Below, one piece after another: positions 1-10,100 of a DNA stretch of 64,000 bases. The notes below the pieces were generated by a model that searched no databases, had not been told where the DNA came from, and saw only the letters and a program-made list of their open reading frames with translations. How positions within the stretch are numbered: the first letter of the stretch is position 1; each line of letters starts with the position of its first letter. Origin of the DNA: Cardiocondyla obscurior (lineage: Eukaryota > Arthropoda > Insecta > Hymenoptera > Formicidae); contig NC_091870.1 of assembly GCF_019399895.1 (NCBI RefSeq), positions 5,439,001 to 5,503,000 of the forward strand, written 5' to 3'. A program made the translations under genes and the position numbers.

Positions 1-150
1 GTTCATAATAAATATTATTTTGCACTCTATATACGGTCTCGCTGCATTTCCGGACCCCATCAAATCGAATCCCGGAATACCGACGAGCGCACCGGGCGTA
101 TCTCGAACCGAGCTGACGATTCGGTTCACGCGAAAAGCGGGGTCGTTACA
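1..150 (+). mobile_element. 3' end of a truncated LTR
   Basis: An AATAAA-like signal near base 6 is followed by a GC-rich tail ending GTCGTTACA at 150. The tail layout (TCGAATC..., then CCGACGAGCG, then a hairpin, then a CA terminus) resembles the last 130 bp of the Ty3/gypsy LTR at 52802-54093, so this is probably the R-U5 end of a related LTR cut by the window edge. No second copy is visible here. Confidence 0.5.
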
Positions 151-457
151 ATACTTAGAGTCATTTTCAATACAAGGTAGAGCTGTGTACTAAAAAAGCT
201 CACAGTCAGATGTTTCAAACTAGTAAGTAATATTGATCGTTTGAACTATCCGGTTTTATACAGGTCCGGAGTTGCATTTTGATTGCGCGAAACTAATTAC
301 GCCTGGTGGTGACAACCACTAGTGCAAAATGCATTATTGTCTGGAGGGTTGCCGTTCTGTAAGGGTCGATTGGAATTATTAATCAACTGCCACACTTAGC
401 ATTGAGAATCCAAATAATCGTTTTCCATGTGAAAATATTCAATTCTTGCACTGGCTA
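151..457. other. spacer without recognisable feature
   Basis: AT-rich sequence with short frames only. I see no gene or repeat boundary before the palindromic element that follows. Confidence 0.5.
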
Positions 458-901
458 TACAGAGTGTCCGAAATATACTGTCCAATCTTAAATTTATGGG
501 TAGGGACATAAAAACGGTGACGAAAAGTCCTGAACAATTTTTCAAAATTCTTGATCAATTTCGAGAAAAAAATTAAAATATAATACACGTAAATACACGT
601 AAGAGTGATAAGGAAAACATGATTTGTGCGAGTGCGACAGACGACGGCGCGAATACCGCTCGCTTATCGTCACGCGCTGACTCCGCCTATTTTGTTTATA
701 ATATTCGCGCCGTCGTCTATCGCACTCGCTCAAATCGTGTCTTCCTTATCACTCTTACGTGTATTTACGTGTATTATATTTTAATTTTTTTCTCGAAAAT
801 GATCAAGAATTTTGAAAAATTGTTCAGGACTTTTCGTCACCGTTTTTATGTCCCTACCCATAAATTTAAGATTGGACATCATATTTCGGACACCCTGTAT
901 A
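458..901. mobile_element. long palindromic (foldback/MITE-like) element
   Basis: The left end TACAGAGTGTCCGAAATAT is matched, inverted, by the right end (ATATTTCGGACACCCTGTA), and the two halves pair along nearly their whole length around a centre near 680. Flanking TA dinucleotides fit a TA target-site duplication. There is no coding capacity; a 109-residue frame is a by-product of the palindrome. Ends and TSD suggest a non-autonomous Tc1/mariner-superfamily derivative; that class is an inference. A second element of the same design lies at 42462-42992. Confidence 0.75.
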
Positions 902-1513
902 CGCGCACTTATCATATTACGAATCTTTACGATACTGATTTAACATAATGTATGTTTATTGCAAATAAATATGTCACGTCCTGATAAACGTAATTATTTA
1001 ATCCATTTTTGAATCAATTCATTTAAGAACTTTACTCGGGACCGGACAAGAATTGTGAAATTAATTTTTAATCATCTAAACCGAAAAGATAAAAGTTTTT
1101 ATAAATCACAAAACGCGGATCTGTTTTAAAAATATTATTAAAATTCGGATAATTGATCTGAAAATCAATCGGAATTAATTTATACTTTGGTTTAATAAAT
1201 TCAATAATTTGATTTAATTTTTGGGTTAAGGATAAAAGATTTTGTTTCGTTTCAAGGGCTCTTTTGATTTGGTATCGGAGTCGTTTAATCTGAATTCGTT
1301 TACCGGCGCGTTTCTTCATTTAAAAATACCAAAATCTTAGTTTATTTGCTTAGCGACGGCAGCAGAAAATCTCCGGAAATCTTTCTGCGCGTGCTTTATA
1401 AAGAAGCGACCAAACTAAACACAACACTCTGTGTAGTAATACACAAATTATTTTAACAAATACTAAAGTAATATATTTAACATCAAAAATAAGAAAAAGA
1501 AAATATAATACTC
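902..1513. other. AT-rich spacer with one small unknown frame
   Basis: A minus-strand frame at 1068-1319 could encode 83 residues rich in Lys, Ile and Asn, starting with an ATG. I recognise no domain. It may be chance in AT-rich DNA or the end of an unknown element. The rest shows nothing identifiable. Confidence 0.3.
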
Positions 1514-2617
1514 GGGGATGTAACCCACGAAGCTGTGCCTCTGCCCGATGGCTACAAATAAATATTCAGAGAATGTGTATGGAGGCTACCAAAAGAAAAG
1601 TATTTAAAAAATCTGCACGGAGACTACCAAAAGAAAAGATACTAGATACGTGGAAAAGAAAGATATTTAGCCTCAACTCGATTTATAAGAAACTAGTAAT
1701 GTAAACGCGACAAAGAGAGAAACCAAAAGAATATATATACATCGGAAAATTCCATTCGCTATACACGCACGCAGCAACGATAACTATGCGAGCCGACGCT
1801 ACATACAATTTCGCGCGACACACACACATACTCTTCTTAATAATTCGCCTGGGCTAGCGCTAAACATATATACAATTGCCCAAGACGCACGCAAAACCAA
1901 AACTTTCCCGGCAACGGCCGTCGCATTCTTTCAGACACGTGATCTGCACGCTTGCACTCGCATTCTCGCATACGGTAACCGGCAGACGCAAGTCCTTGGT
2001 CATGTGACGCTCACGTGATCTTCTCGAGTCCCACAGCGGCGACGCTCTCCTACGTTGAAAGGGGTTACACGAGGATGACTTCCACCGTCGCGCCGGAATC
2101 CTGGTACTCGAACCTCGTTCAATGGCAAAAATAATTGTTCCTCTGGAACACGGCACGCCTGTAGACTCTGATGTGAAGCCGGGAACACGGCACGCCTCAA
2201 TCCGGGTCCCGTACCTAAACTGTCGAATAATCTAGCATTAACCCGGGGCCTCAACTGCACGAGGACCCAGGAGTTCGGCCGACCTACCGGTACGCAACGA
2301 TACGTCGTTTGTCCTAGCTCGTCCCGTCGCTCGTCGCTGTTGCTCGTCGCCGTGGCTCGTCGCCGTGGCTCGTCGCCGCTGCTCGTCGCCGTTGCTTGTC
2401 GCAACCGATCCGCAATTCTTATCTACTCCCGAAACGCTCCGCTCGACCGCACAATCTCGAGAGAGCACACTGGCGTGCTTCCTCTCGAGCCACGATCGCG
2501 ATTCTCTCCTGCGCCGACGCGAGACTTTGTCGGTAACGCGTTCGTACCGCTGCGCCCTAACCGGTAATTCATTACCCGCACGTCGGTAATTTCGCATCGC
2601 GATTATCCTACGTTACA
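1514..2617. mobile_element. LTR-like insertion flanked by ACTC
   Basis: TGTAAC at 1519 and GTTACA at 2617 form the short inverted termini expected of an LTR about 1.1 kb long. The direct repeat ACTC occurs at 1510-1513 and 2618-2621, which would make the inserted unit start five bases earlier (GGGGA, polypurine-like). There is no long ORF. A 13-bp minisatellite lies inside. The family is unknown to me. Confidence 0.5.
2317..2405. repeat. 13-bp minisatellite
   Basis: About six to seven tandem copies of a unit close to GCTCGTCGCCGTG, with one or two changes per copy. Overlapping frames of 75-134 residues here are repeat artefacts. Confidence 0.8.
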
Positions 2618-3449
2618 ACTCTTCGTTCGCGAGGTTCTACAGAAACACCTCCAAGGAGTAAGTACCACAATAAATAATAACTAATATCAAATCAACTCAA
2701 CTTCCTTCAATTTAAAATCCGACACCAAAATCAAATTTAATCAAAATAAAATATTAAATTGAAATTTAATTAACAATAACAATTTATTTAAAATAAAAAT
2801 ATTTATCTTAAATTCCAAGTTTAAAATATCAAATCTCTCACAATTTTTAATGGATCTTTCAACTCTCAATCTCTCAAAATCTTTAACTCAATTTTCTCAG
2901 TTCTCTCACTCAATCATTCCTCAAAACCCAATTGGAATCAAACTCTTTCTGACCATGAACCGCTAATTAACTCTGCTCGATAACTCGCAATGACAATGAT
3001 AACTAAAATAATCCAAATAATCGCTCGCGCTTCTTTGCACGCTCTTTTATAAGATGTGGATTTCCTTGTCCCCGCTAAAGACTTGGTTCACCACCTCTTT
3101 CAAAATCAAGGAAATAGGGTATTTTAAAATCAATAATTAAATATAGCTAATTAGTAACTGTTCCACCGTCGATATTCAATCGATAAAATCATATAGATCA
3201 TTCCGCTCGGTCCCCGATGGTAACAGAAAAATCAATAATTTCATATAGCTAACCCGGCTTGGTCCCGCCCGATGACAATCACTTATTGTCGTTCTTAAAA
3301 TAAAACTGGTATTTAATTTCGATGCATTCCAATAATTGTTTCCCATGAATTAATAATTTAAAGATTAAATTTGTCAGCATGTGACAAATAATAATAAATG
3401 TCAAGTTAGTTAAAAGTAAAACAAGTTACAAGATTTATGTTACGAACTG
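2618..3449. other. AT-rich spacer
   Basis: Low-complexity A/T-rich DNA with no frame, repeat or boundary that I can support. It ends at the inverted terminus of the pogo-like element. Confidence 0.5.
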
Positions 3450-3597
3450 ACAAGGAAGGTTAGGCAACCCGGAAATTCAAAAAAATTTGAAACTTTGTGT
3501 GCATGTAAAGTAGTTCATCTGTAACACAAAACTATTTTTTGTTTGTGCTAAATTTCACTTTAAAGGGGTGAAACCACCCCTTACAAATAGAAGGGTT

Positions 3598-4016
3598 TGT
3601 TGCACCGGAGCGGTGCACGGGGTCCGTCCTCCGAATATTACACTTTCCAGTGTAATCGGTGGCACGGGTTTTGTAAATAAATATACTCTTAGTTGTATAA
3701 AGTATATTGATGAATTTATTTCTCCTTGATGTTTCGGTGATGGAGTTACGAGTCGCTACCTCAAACTCCCGAACTGACTTGCACGAGCTTCGGAGCTCGT
3801 GCATTATATATTTATTTTTGGTCTTGTCAGCGAAATAGCAGAAGGAAGTGGCCGCGTGCCCTACTGCCTTCTGCTGATAGCGCGTGATGTCGAAAGGCTG
3901 ACAAGACGGATTCTTGAGCTCAGCAGATTCCAACAGTTTGGTAATCTGCTGAGTTGTGTATAAAAATGTGTCGCGCGTGGTGGTCAATGACCAGCGTGCG
4001 CTGTCGGGTTACAACA
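3598..4016 (-). repeat. 3' LTR of the provirus
   Basis: 419 bp, TGTTG...CAACA termini. It is near-identical to 12185-12606, with single-base changes and one small indel in an AT run. Confidence 0.95.
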
Positions 4017-4030
4017 TCCCTCCCCTAGGG
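4017..4030 (-). other. polypurine tract
   Basis: On the minus strand a run CCCTAGGGGAGGGA directly abuts the 3' LTR start, the expected primer site for plus-strand DNA synthesis. Confidence 0.75.
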
Positions 4031-4096
4031 AAAAGAAAAAGTGAGTACCTCAATCTTTTTCTTTTTTACAATTCTTAATTATTATATTATACATTT

Positions 4097-5897
4097 TTAT
4101 GCTTCTTCGATCTCCGTCGCAGCGGAGTTTTTTGCCTTTGGTTTTAGCGTTCGCGGCGGAAGGGCAGGAGTTTTATTTTTATTACATTTTTTAACTATTG
4201 TGATGGTTATAATTATAATGATGGTTATTGTTATGAGGAATGTACCGCCGCTGGTAGAGTATACAAGTATTTTATGTATAGGTATTTCGTTTACCTTGTC
4301 TACTTCGTCGTCTAACTCGTCGAGGCTATTCGTTAATTGTTGTAGTTCTCGCGGGTTAGATATAATTGTTTCGCCTTGTAACTCATTCTGCTTTAATTTG
4401 AGATTTCTTAATATAATGTTTTTTCGGTCGAGTGTCAGGTTGTATGCAGGTAAGCGTGTCATGATGTGTGATTCATGCACGCTTTTGGTTCGTATTGATA
4501 TGTCAGCTGTTATTACCTGACATTCGCCGAAAATAGTAAGTTTACCGGTGTTTTTAATTTTAATAATATTCCTGGGGTGGTTTAAACAAAATATTTGGAT
4601 CTCCTGTTTTTCCGTAGTTGAGAATATCCATGATTGGGCTTCGTGTAGGGAGATCCATATGGTCGCTCTTGATAGGAGGTGTCGGGTTTTGCACTGCGTC
4701 GGTTGTCGATCCGGTCTCGTGAGTGCTTGTATTTCGCACGGGGCATTTGCCTTTGCGTGGTATATCGGATGGCTCTGAGTGCACACGTACTGTTTGTCGC
4801 TGCGTTTGCATTTTTCTAACTCGGTCGCGGTTAATTTTAGGTAGTTATTATTTTCTTTGTCGAAAGCGATTATTTCATTGTCGTTATTTATGACGTTGAA
4901 TATGTTTTCACCACTATACACGGGAATTGCCGTGACTCGCATTACTTCAAAATTTTCATATCCCACTATCGGGAATTTTATAATTGTTATTTTTGCATTT
5001 CCTTTGTAATACGCGCTGATCTCTGCGTATTCGTGGATATTGTACCAACTTTGTTCGTTGATACGAAATGGGAAGTGATTTCCCCTTCTTAATTTTCCTG
5101 CGGCTTCCTTTAGCTCCGCTAGTATTTTTTCTAATGGAAATAACCGCAGATTCAGCATGTCGGATTTTGAATGTGTCAAGAAATCCGTGATGTCGTGCAC
5201 ATCATTTAATGTGTCTGTGATCAATGTTCTTACGATAGACACGAAATCTAATGCGTACAGTCGGCGTGTTATCTGGTCGAGTTTCCAGCTCACTGCCGCT
5301 GTTGCGTTAGCTAGATTTTTAATATGTTGGTCCATCTTACTTTCTGTTTCTCGGATGTGACCTATCGTTGTGTTCAGAATTTTTATCTGATTTTTTGCGA
5401 TATGTTGCAAAGTTTGTTGTTGCGAGTGTAGTATTTCTAGTTGTTCCGCGATTTGTTTCTCGTCGTCTACGTCCATCAGGCCAAATAATGCTTTTCCCGC
5501 TTTCCCGACGAAATCAATTAGACCTCTCTTTTGTGTTGCGGACCCATATATAACTTGCAGCCGGTTTATTGCGGTTGTTAATTTGTCGTATTCGGCGAGC
5601 GTAGTGTATAATAGCTCGTTGCACTTGCCACCTATGTTTTCTTCATGTGCCTCATGGAAGTAATTGCAGAGTTTTTCTGCTTTTTCTGTGTAATTTTGTA
5701 TTTTCTTGTATCGCTCTTCGATAGTTGAGACATCAGTCATAATTACGAACTTCCATGTAGACGTTGCTATTTGCAGAAATCCCTGGCTCTCATAATATAA
5801 TCCGGGGGTGTGTGTAAACCGGGCGAGAGAATACGGTGGTGTGTGTGTATCCGTGTTTTCTCCTGAATTCCTGGCTTGCGTTACCGTGAACGCAAGT
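4097..5897 (-). CDS. env: Env, F-type fusion glycoprotein (main exon)
   Basis: The ATG-initiated frame (5740-4097) gives 547 residues, but the frame stays open upstream to an AG acceptor at 5899-5898 preceded by a pyrimidine tract. The family hallmark is a basic cleavage motif followed by a Gly-Leu-Ile-Asp-Phe fusion-peptide start and a Lys-rich FG..D segment (residues about 70-90 of the 547). An Asn- and Cys-bearing ectodomain follows, then one strongly hydrophobic Ile/Thr-rich membrane anchor near residues 495-520 and a short basic tail. This matches errantivirus Env and baculovirus F proteins, which mediate membrane fusion. The short ATG form lacks a signal peptide; exon 1 in the leader would supply one in matching phase. 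The frame is uninterrupted; expression is not shown. Confidence 0.85.
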
Positions 5898-5911
5898 CTG
5901 AAAAATGAGTA
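5898..5911 (-). promoter_or_regulatory. splice acceptor for env mRNA
   Basis: Read on the minus strand, a T-rich tract ends in CAG with AG at 5899-5898. The env frame begins at 5897 needing two bases from the previous exon, which is what the leader donor provides. Confidence 0.7.
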
Positions 5912-6278
5912 GCCTTTTTTACTGTGTGTTAGTTTTGATTTTATATTTTTATGTGGAAGTGTCTGTCAGTGTCGTGGTGTCCAACGTCTACAGTGGGAAC
6001 GTCTTTTTTGATGAGGTGAGTGCATATTACGATTAAAATTTCACTTATCTAAACTTTTTATTTTTTGCACGGCTCAAGTTCTTCTTTCCTTTACTGCACC
6101 TTCTTATTTCAGAGACTCTTTAGTCTGTCTCGAGCAGTGTATCGTTAACGAGTCCGTGTTTTTTTTTTTCAAAAAAAAGTAAAAATTTTTTATTTATTGT
6201 GTTTTTTTTTTTTTTTATATATATATACATATATGTGATGTGTGGTGGTCGGTTTTATAACTTTCCTCTTGTTTCCAG

Positions 6279-6947
6279 TGAGTGAGAACGTGTCTTCTGG
6301 ATGCTACCGGTGCGACAAGCCCCGATTTGCCCCCCTGTGTTTGGGGCATACTATGTCACGGGCTTGCCTGCATTTTTGCCCGCGGTGCCGGAGCACCTAT
6401 GCTCCTCGGTACTGCGAGGAGTGCTCCGTGGTTGCCTTGTCGCCTAGTTCAACGGCGACAACGGTGCCGGAGCACTCGGCAGGCCTGTCGACTTCGACCG
6501 GGGGGGCATCCGTGGGGCTGCCGCCCCCGTTGTTCATGCCGCCCATTGGTGGATTTTCTCCGATGGTCTGCAGGGAGCTTACTACCGGGGGGATTGTGGT
6601 GGAGGAAATACCTGAGTTTTCTCATCTTCCCCCTTTCCCCCCGGAGGATCCATCGAGCCCCCTGCCATCGGAGGCATCTTCGCGGATGTCATCACTGGTG
6701 GAGCCGAGGACGCCGGATACTGATCCTCCGGCCCTGGATCCTCTTTATCGGTCGCCGCCCCCCGAATCGCCGCCGCCACCGTATTCTTTGGTGGCTTATC
6801 GTTCGGGGATGTCCGCGACCCCGGACCCAGGGTCATCGCCGGCGCCTCCTTATAGTCTGCGGGAAATCATCACCCGGGTGGAGGACCGGGACTTGTGTGT
6901 GCGGCTCGCCGAGGATGGCTCTCGCACCGTTGATGTCCTGCAGTCTG
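6279..6947 (+). CDS. opposite-strand Cys-rich, proline-rich exon in the provirus
   Basis: An open frame between pol and env, on the strand opposite to both. It begins right after an AG acceptor with a pyrimidine tract (CTCTTGTTTCCAG, ending 6278) and ends at a strong donor (GTGAGT, 6948). The 669-nt exon is phase 1 at both ends. Near the start is a cluster C-x2-C-x8-C-x8-C-x3-C-x2-C-x8-C-x2-C, enough for two zinc sites; the rest is Pro/Ser-rich with a PPPY motif. It is much more GC-rich than gag-pol or env. It lacks an ATG at its start, so other exons would be needed. A possible 37-codon signal-peptide-like frame (5905-6015) followed by GTGAGT lies upstream but does not join in phase. I do not recognise the family. 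Confidence 0.5.
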
Positions 6948-7132
6948 GTGAGTTATTTTTTTATTTGCCGCTTTTGGGCTTTGAACTCTGTTCCTTCCTG
7001 CTGTTGATCCGTCGTCCAGTCCCCTCATCCAATGCTCCTGGGTATCAATTTTCTGTTTGCTCTGTGGCATGATTCTTCTTTTGCTTCTTCTCTCTCTCTC
7101 TGTTTTACCGACTCACTATCTTCTTTTTCCTT

Positions 7133-10100
7133 TTAATGTTCGATAAATAGTTTTAACCGGTTGGCGTGAACGCGAATGGTTTTCCTTCCCTTTTTTATCG
7201 TATAATTTATTTCGCCGTGTTTTTCTATTATTACGTATGGTCCCACCCATTGCGCGTCGAGTTTCTTTGATCGCCCTCGCCGTACTGCTTCGTCGTGTAA
7301 TAGTACGGAATCTCCGACTTTGAATGATTTAGGGTTTGTTCGTGTGTCGAAGTTTATTTTTGCTTTTAATTTTTCCTTCTTAGCGTGTTCTCGCGCTAAG
7401 AAATTTGATGCTCGTAGTCGTTCTCGGAGTTCTTGTACGTAATCTCCGTACGAATACGTTTGCTTTGGTGTGCCTGACACTGCTGTAGGCAGCAAAGCTT
7501 GGTGTCCATAGATGAGCTCGAATGGTGTGAAACCCGTAGCTGTGTGTGGCGTGGTATTATACGTGAACATAGCATACGGTAACCATTCGTCCCAATCTGT
7601 TTGTTCCTCGTTTAGATAATGTCTTAGATACTCGGCGAGTGTTCTGTGCGATCTTTCCAATGCGCCATTTGTTTCAGGGTGGTAGGCGGTTGTTTGTATT
7701 TTTTCAATTTTTAGTAACTTGCAGGTTTGTTTAAACATTTCGCTTGTAAAATTCGTTCCTTGATCCGTGAGTAGTTTCTCCGGTATTCCATGCTCGAATA
7801 CGATTTTCGTTATAAATGCTTTTGCCACTGTCAGCGCTTCTTGGTTGGTAATCGGAATCGCCTTACTAAATTTCGTTAAGGCGTCTTGGAACGTTAATAT
7901 ATATTTGTTCCCTTCGTTTGACACGGGGAGTGGCCCTACAATATCCAGGGCGCATTTTTCAAAAGGTCGTTTAGGCGTATCCGTGATCGTTAGTGGCATT
8001 TTTGTTTCCCTACTTAATTTATTTTTCTGGCATGTTTCACATTTCTTTATGTATTTTTCGACATCCTTTGTTAGTCCGTGCCAGTTATGTTTTAATCTCA
8101 ATCGATTTATTGTTCGTGATACTCCCTGGTGTCCTCCCAGTGGAGAGTCGTGATATTCTTTTAAAATTTTTTCTTTTTCTTCTGTCGTATAGTTTCGCGT
8201 TTCAGCGGTCGTATTTATGCTGACAGTTTTTTCGATCGGCGGGTTTCTGCTGAGCGCGTTTGCGTTCGTATTTTTCTTTCCTGCCTTGTGTAGAATCTCG
8301 TATGTATATTCTTCTAATTTTAATCGCCATCGTATTAATCGCGACCCTGGATCATTTACATTAAAAAGCCAGGTTAGTGGTTTATGATCCGTAATGATGG
8401 TGAATTTTGTTCCATAGATGTATGGCCTAAAATGTTTCACGGCCCAGACTATGGCTAGTAATTCTTTTTCGGTTGTTGTGTAATTTTTCTCTGCTTTATT
8501 CAATATGCGGCTTGCATAAGAGATCGGTCTGTCTTCTCCGACTTCACCTTGCGAAAGTATGGCTCCGATTGCTTGGTCGGGGGCGTCCATTGTGATTAAA
8601 AATTTTTTCGCAAAATCTGGGTAATTTAATACCGGTGCGGTAGTTAATTTTTCCTTGAGCATTTCAAATGCTTGCTGCTGCTCTATCTCCCACTTAAATT
8701 CTTGGCCTTTTTTAGTTAGATTTGTTAATGGTTTTGCTATTTTTGAGAAGTTAGCGATGAATTTTCTATAGTATCCGGACAATCCGATAAAAGATTGAAT
8801 ATCCTTGATTCTTTTCGAAGTCGGATAATTTCTTACGACGGATATTTTAGACGGGTCTGGCCGTATTCCGTCTTCTGCTATTATATGTCCCAAGTACAGG
8901 ACTTCTTTCCGTAGAAATTCGCATTTCCCCGGTTGTAATTTTAGATTGTGTTCTCTTAGCCTTTTAAAAACTTCTTTTAGTCGTTCATTATGCTCGTGGA
9001 GAGTAGGGCCGTATATTACTATATCATCAAGGTATACCAGACACTTGATGCCTTGTAAACCGGATAAGACTGCATTCATCAGCCGTTGAAATGTGGCTGG
9101 TGCATTTTTTAGTCCGAACGGCATACGATTAAATTCGTAATGTCCCAGAGTCGTTGAGAAGGCGGTTTTATTCCGGTCCTTATCGTGCATCGGAATCTGA
9201 TGATATCCCGATGCTAAATCTAATGTGGAAAAGTACTTTGCTTGTCCTAGTTGATCTAGTATGTCTGTGATGTTAGGAATCGGAAATGAGTCTCCAATTG
9301 TGATCTCATTTAATTTCCGAAAGTCCACCACAATTCGAACTCTGGGATTTCCATTTTCGTCAGCTTTTTTCGGTACTACCAGAATGGGTGCATTCCATTG
9401 GCTGGTACTTTCCCGTATTATTTTTTCTTGTAACATTTTTTGTATTTGATTGTTTACCTCCGTTTTATGTCGTTCAGGCAGTCTGTATGGTCTACTATTT
9501 ATTGGTTTTGCTTTTTCGTTCATGGAGATTTCATGTGCTACCGCTTTCGTACATGTTAAGGTATCTCCGTCTAAGTAGAATGTGTCACAGAAGTTGTCAC
9601 ACATTTCTAATAGAGACTTCTTTTCTTCCTCGTTTAAATGTTCGGTGCGTAAAGTGTCTCTTAATCTTTTTTGTCGTGACTGTACGGGCTCCGAGTCACG
9701 CGTTCCGCGCAACACGAGTACTTCTTCTGCGTCAGCGGTTTTAATTCTTTTTATATCGACGTTTGGCGTGCTAAAGACAATTTCGTTGTCCGAAGTATTT
9801 AATATACTTACCGGACAGATATTATTTATGGGTTCAACCAGGCAGCTTCCCATGAATACTCCGGGTTTGCATACTCTCGCCTGAATGATCCCGATGTGGT
9901 CGGTATTGGTGATGGCTCGGCAGATTGTCTCGCTGCGAGGTGGTAGAAGGATCTGTTCGTACGGCATTAATTTAAATACGGTGTTACCCATTGTAAGGGT
10001 GCTTCTTTTTAAATCACATACTGCTCCTTGTTTTTCCAGAAAGTCCATCCCTAGTATTCCCTCATAGTCCACGGGGAAATTATCTTTTACTATGTGTGCT

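Noticed and set aside
4041..4520. 159-residue plus-strand frame with hydrophobic stretch
   Set aside because: Complement of the Env membrane anchor and C-terminus; it starts with GTG and overlaps the LTR edge.
6582..7070. Minus-strand frames of 84 and 66 residues between pol and env
   Set aside because: Shadows of the plus-strand Cys/Pro-rich exon; no domain and no viral homology.
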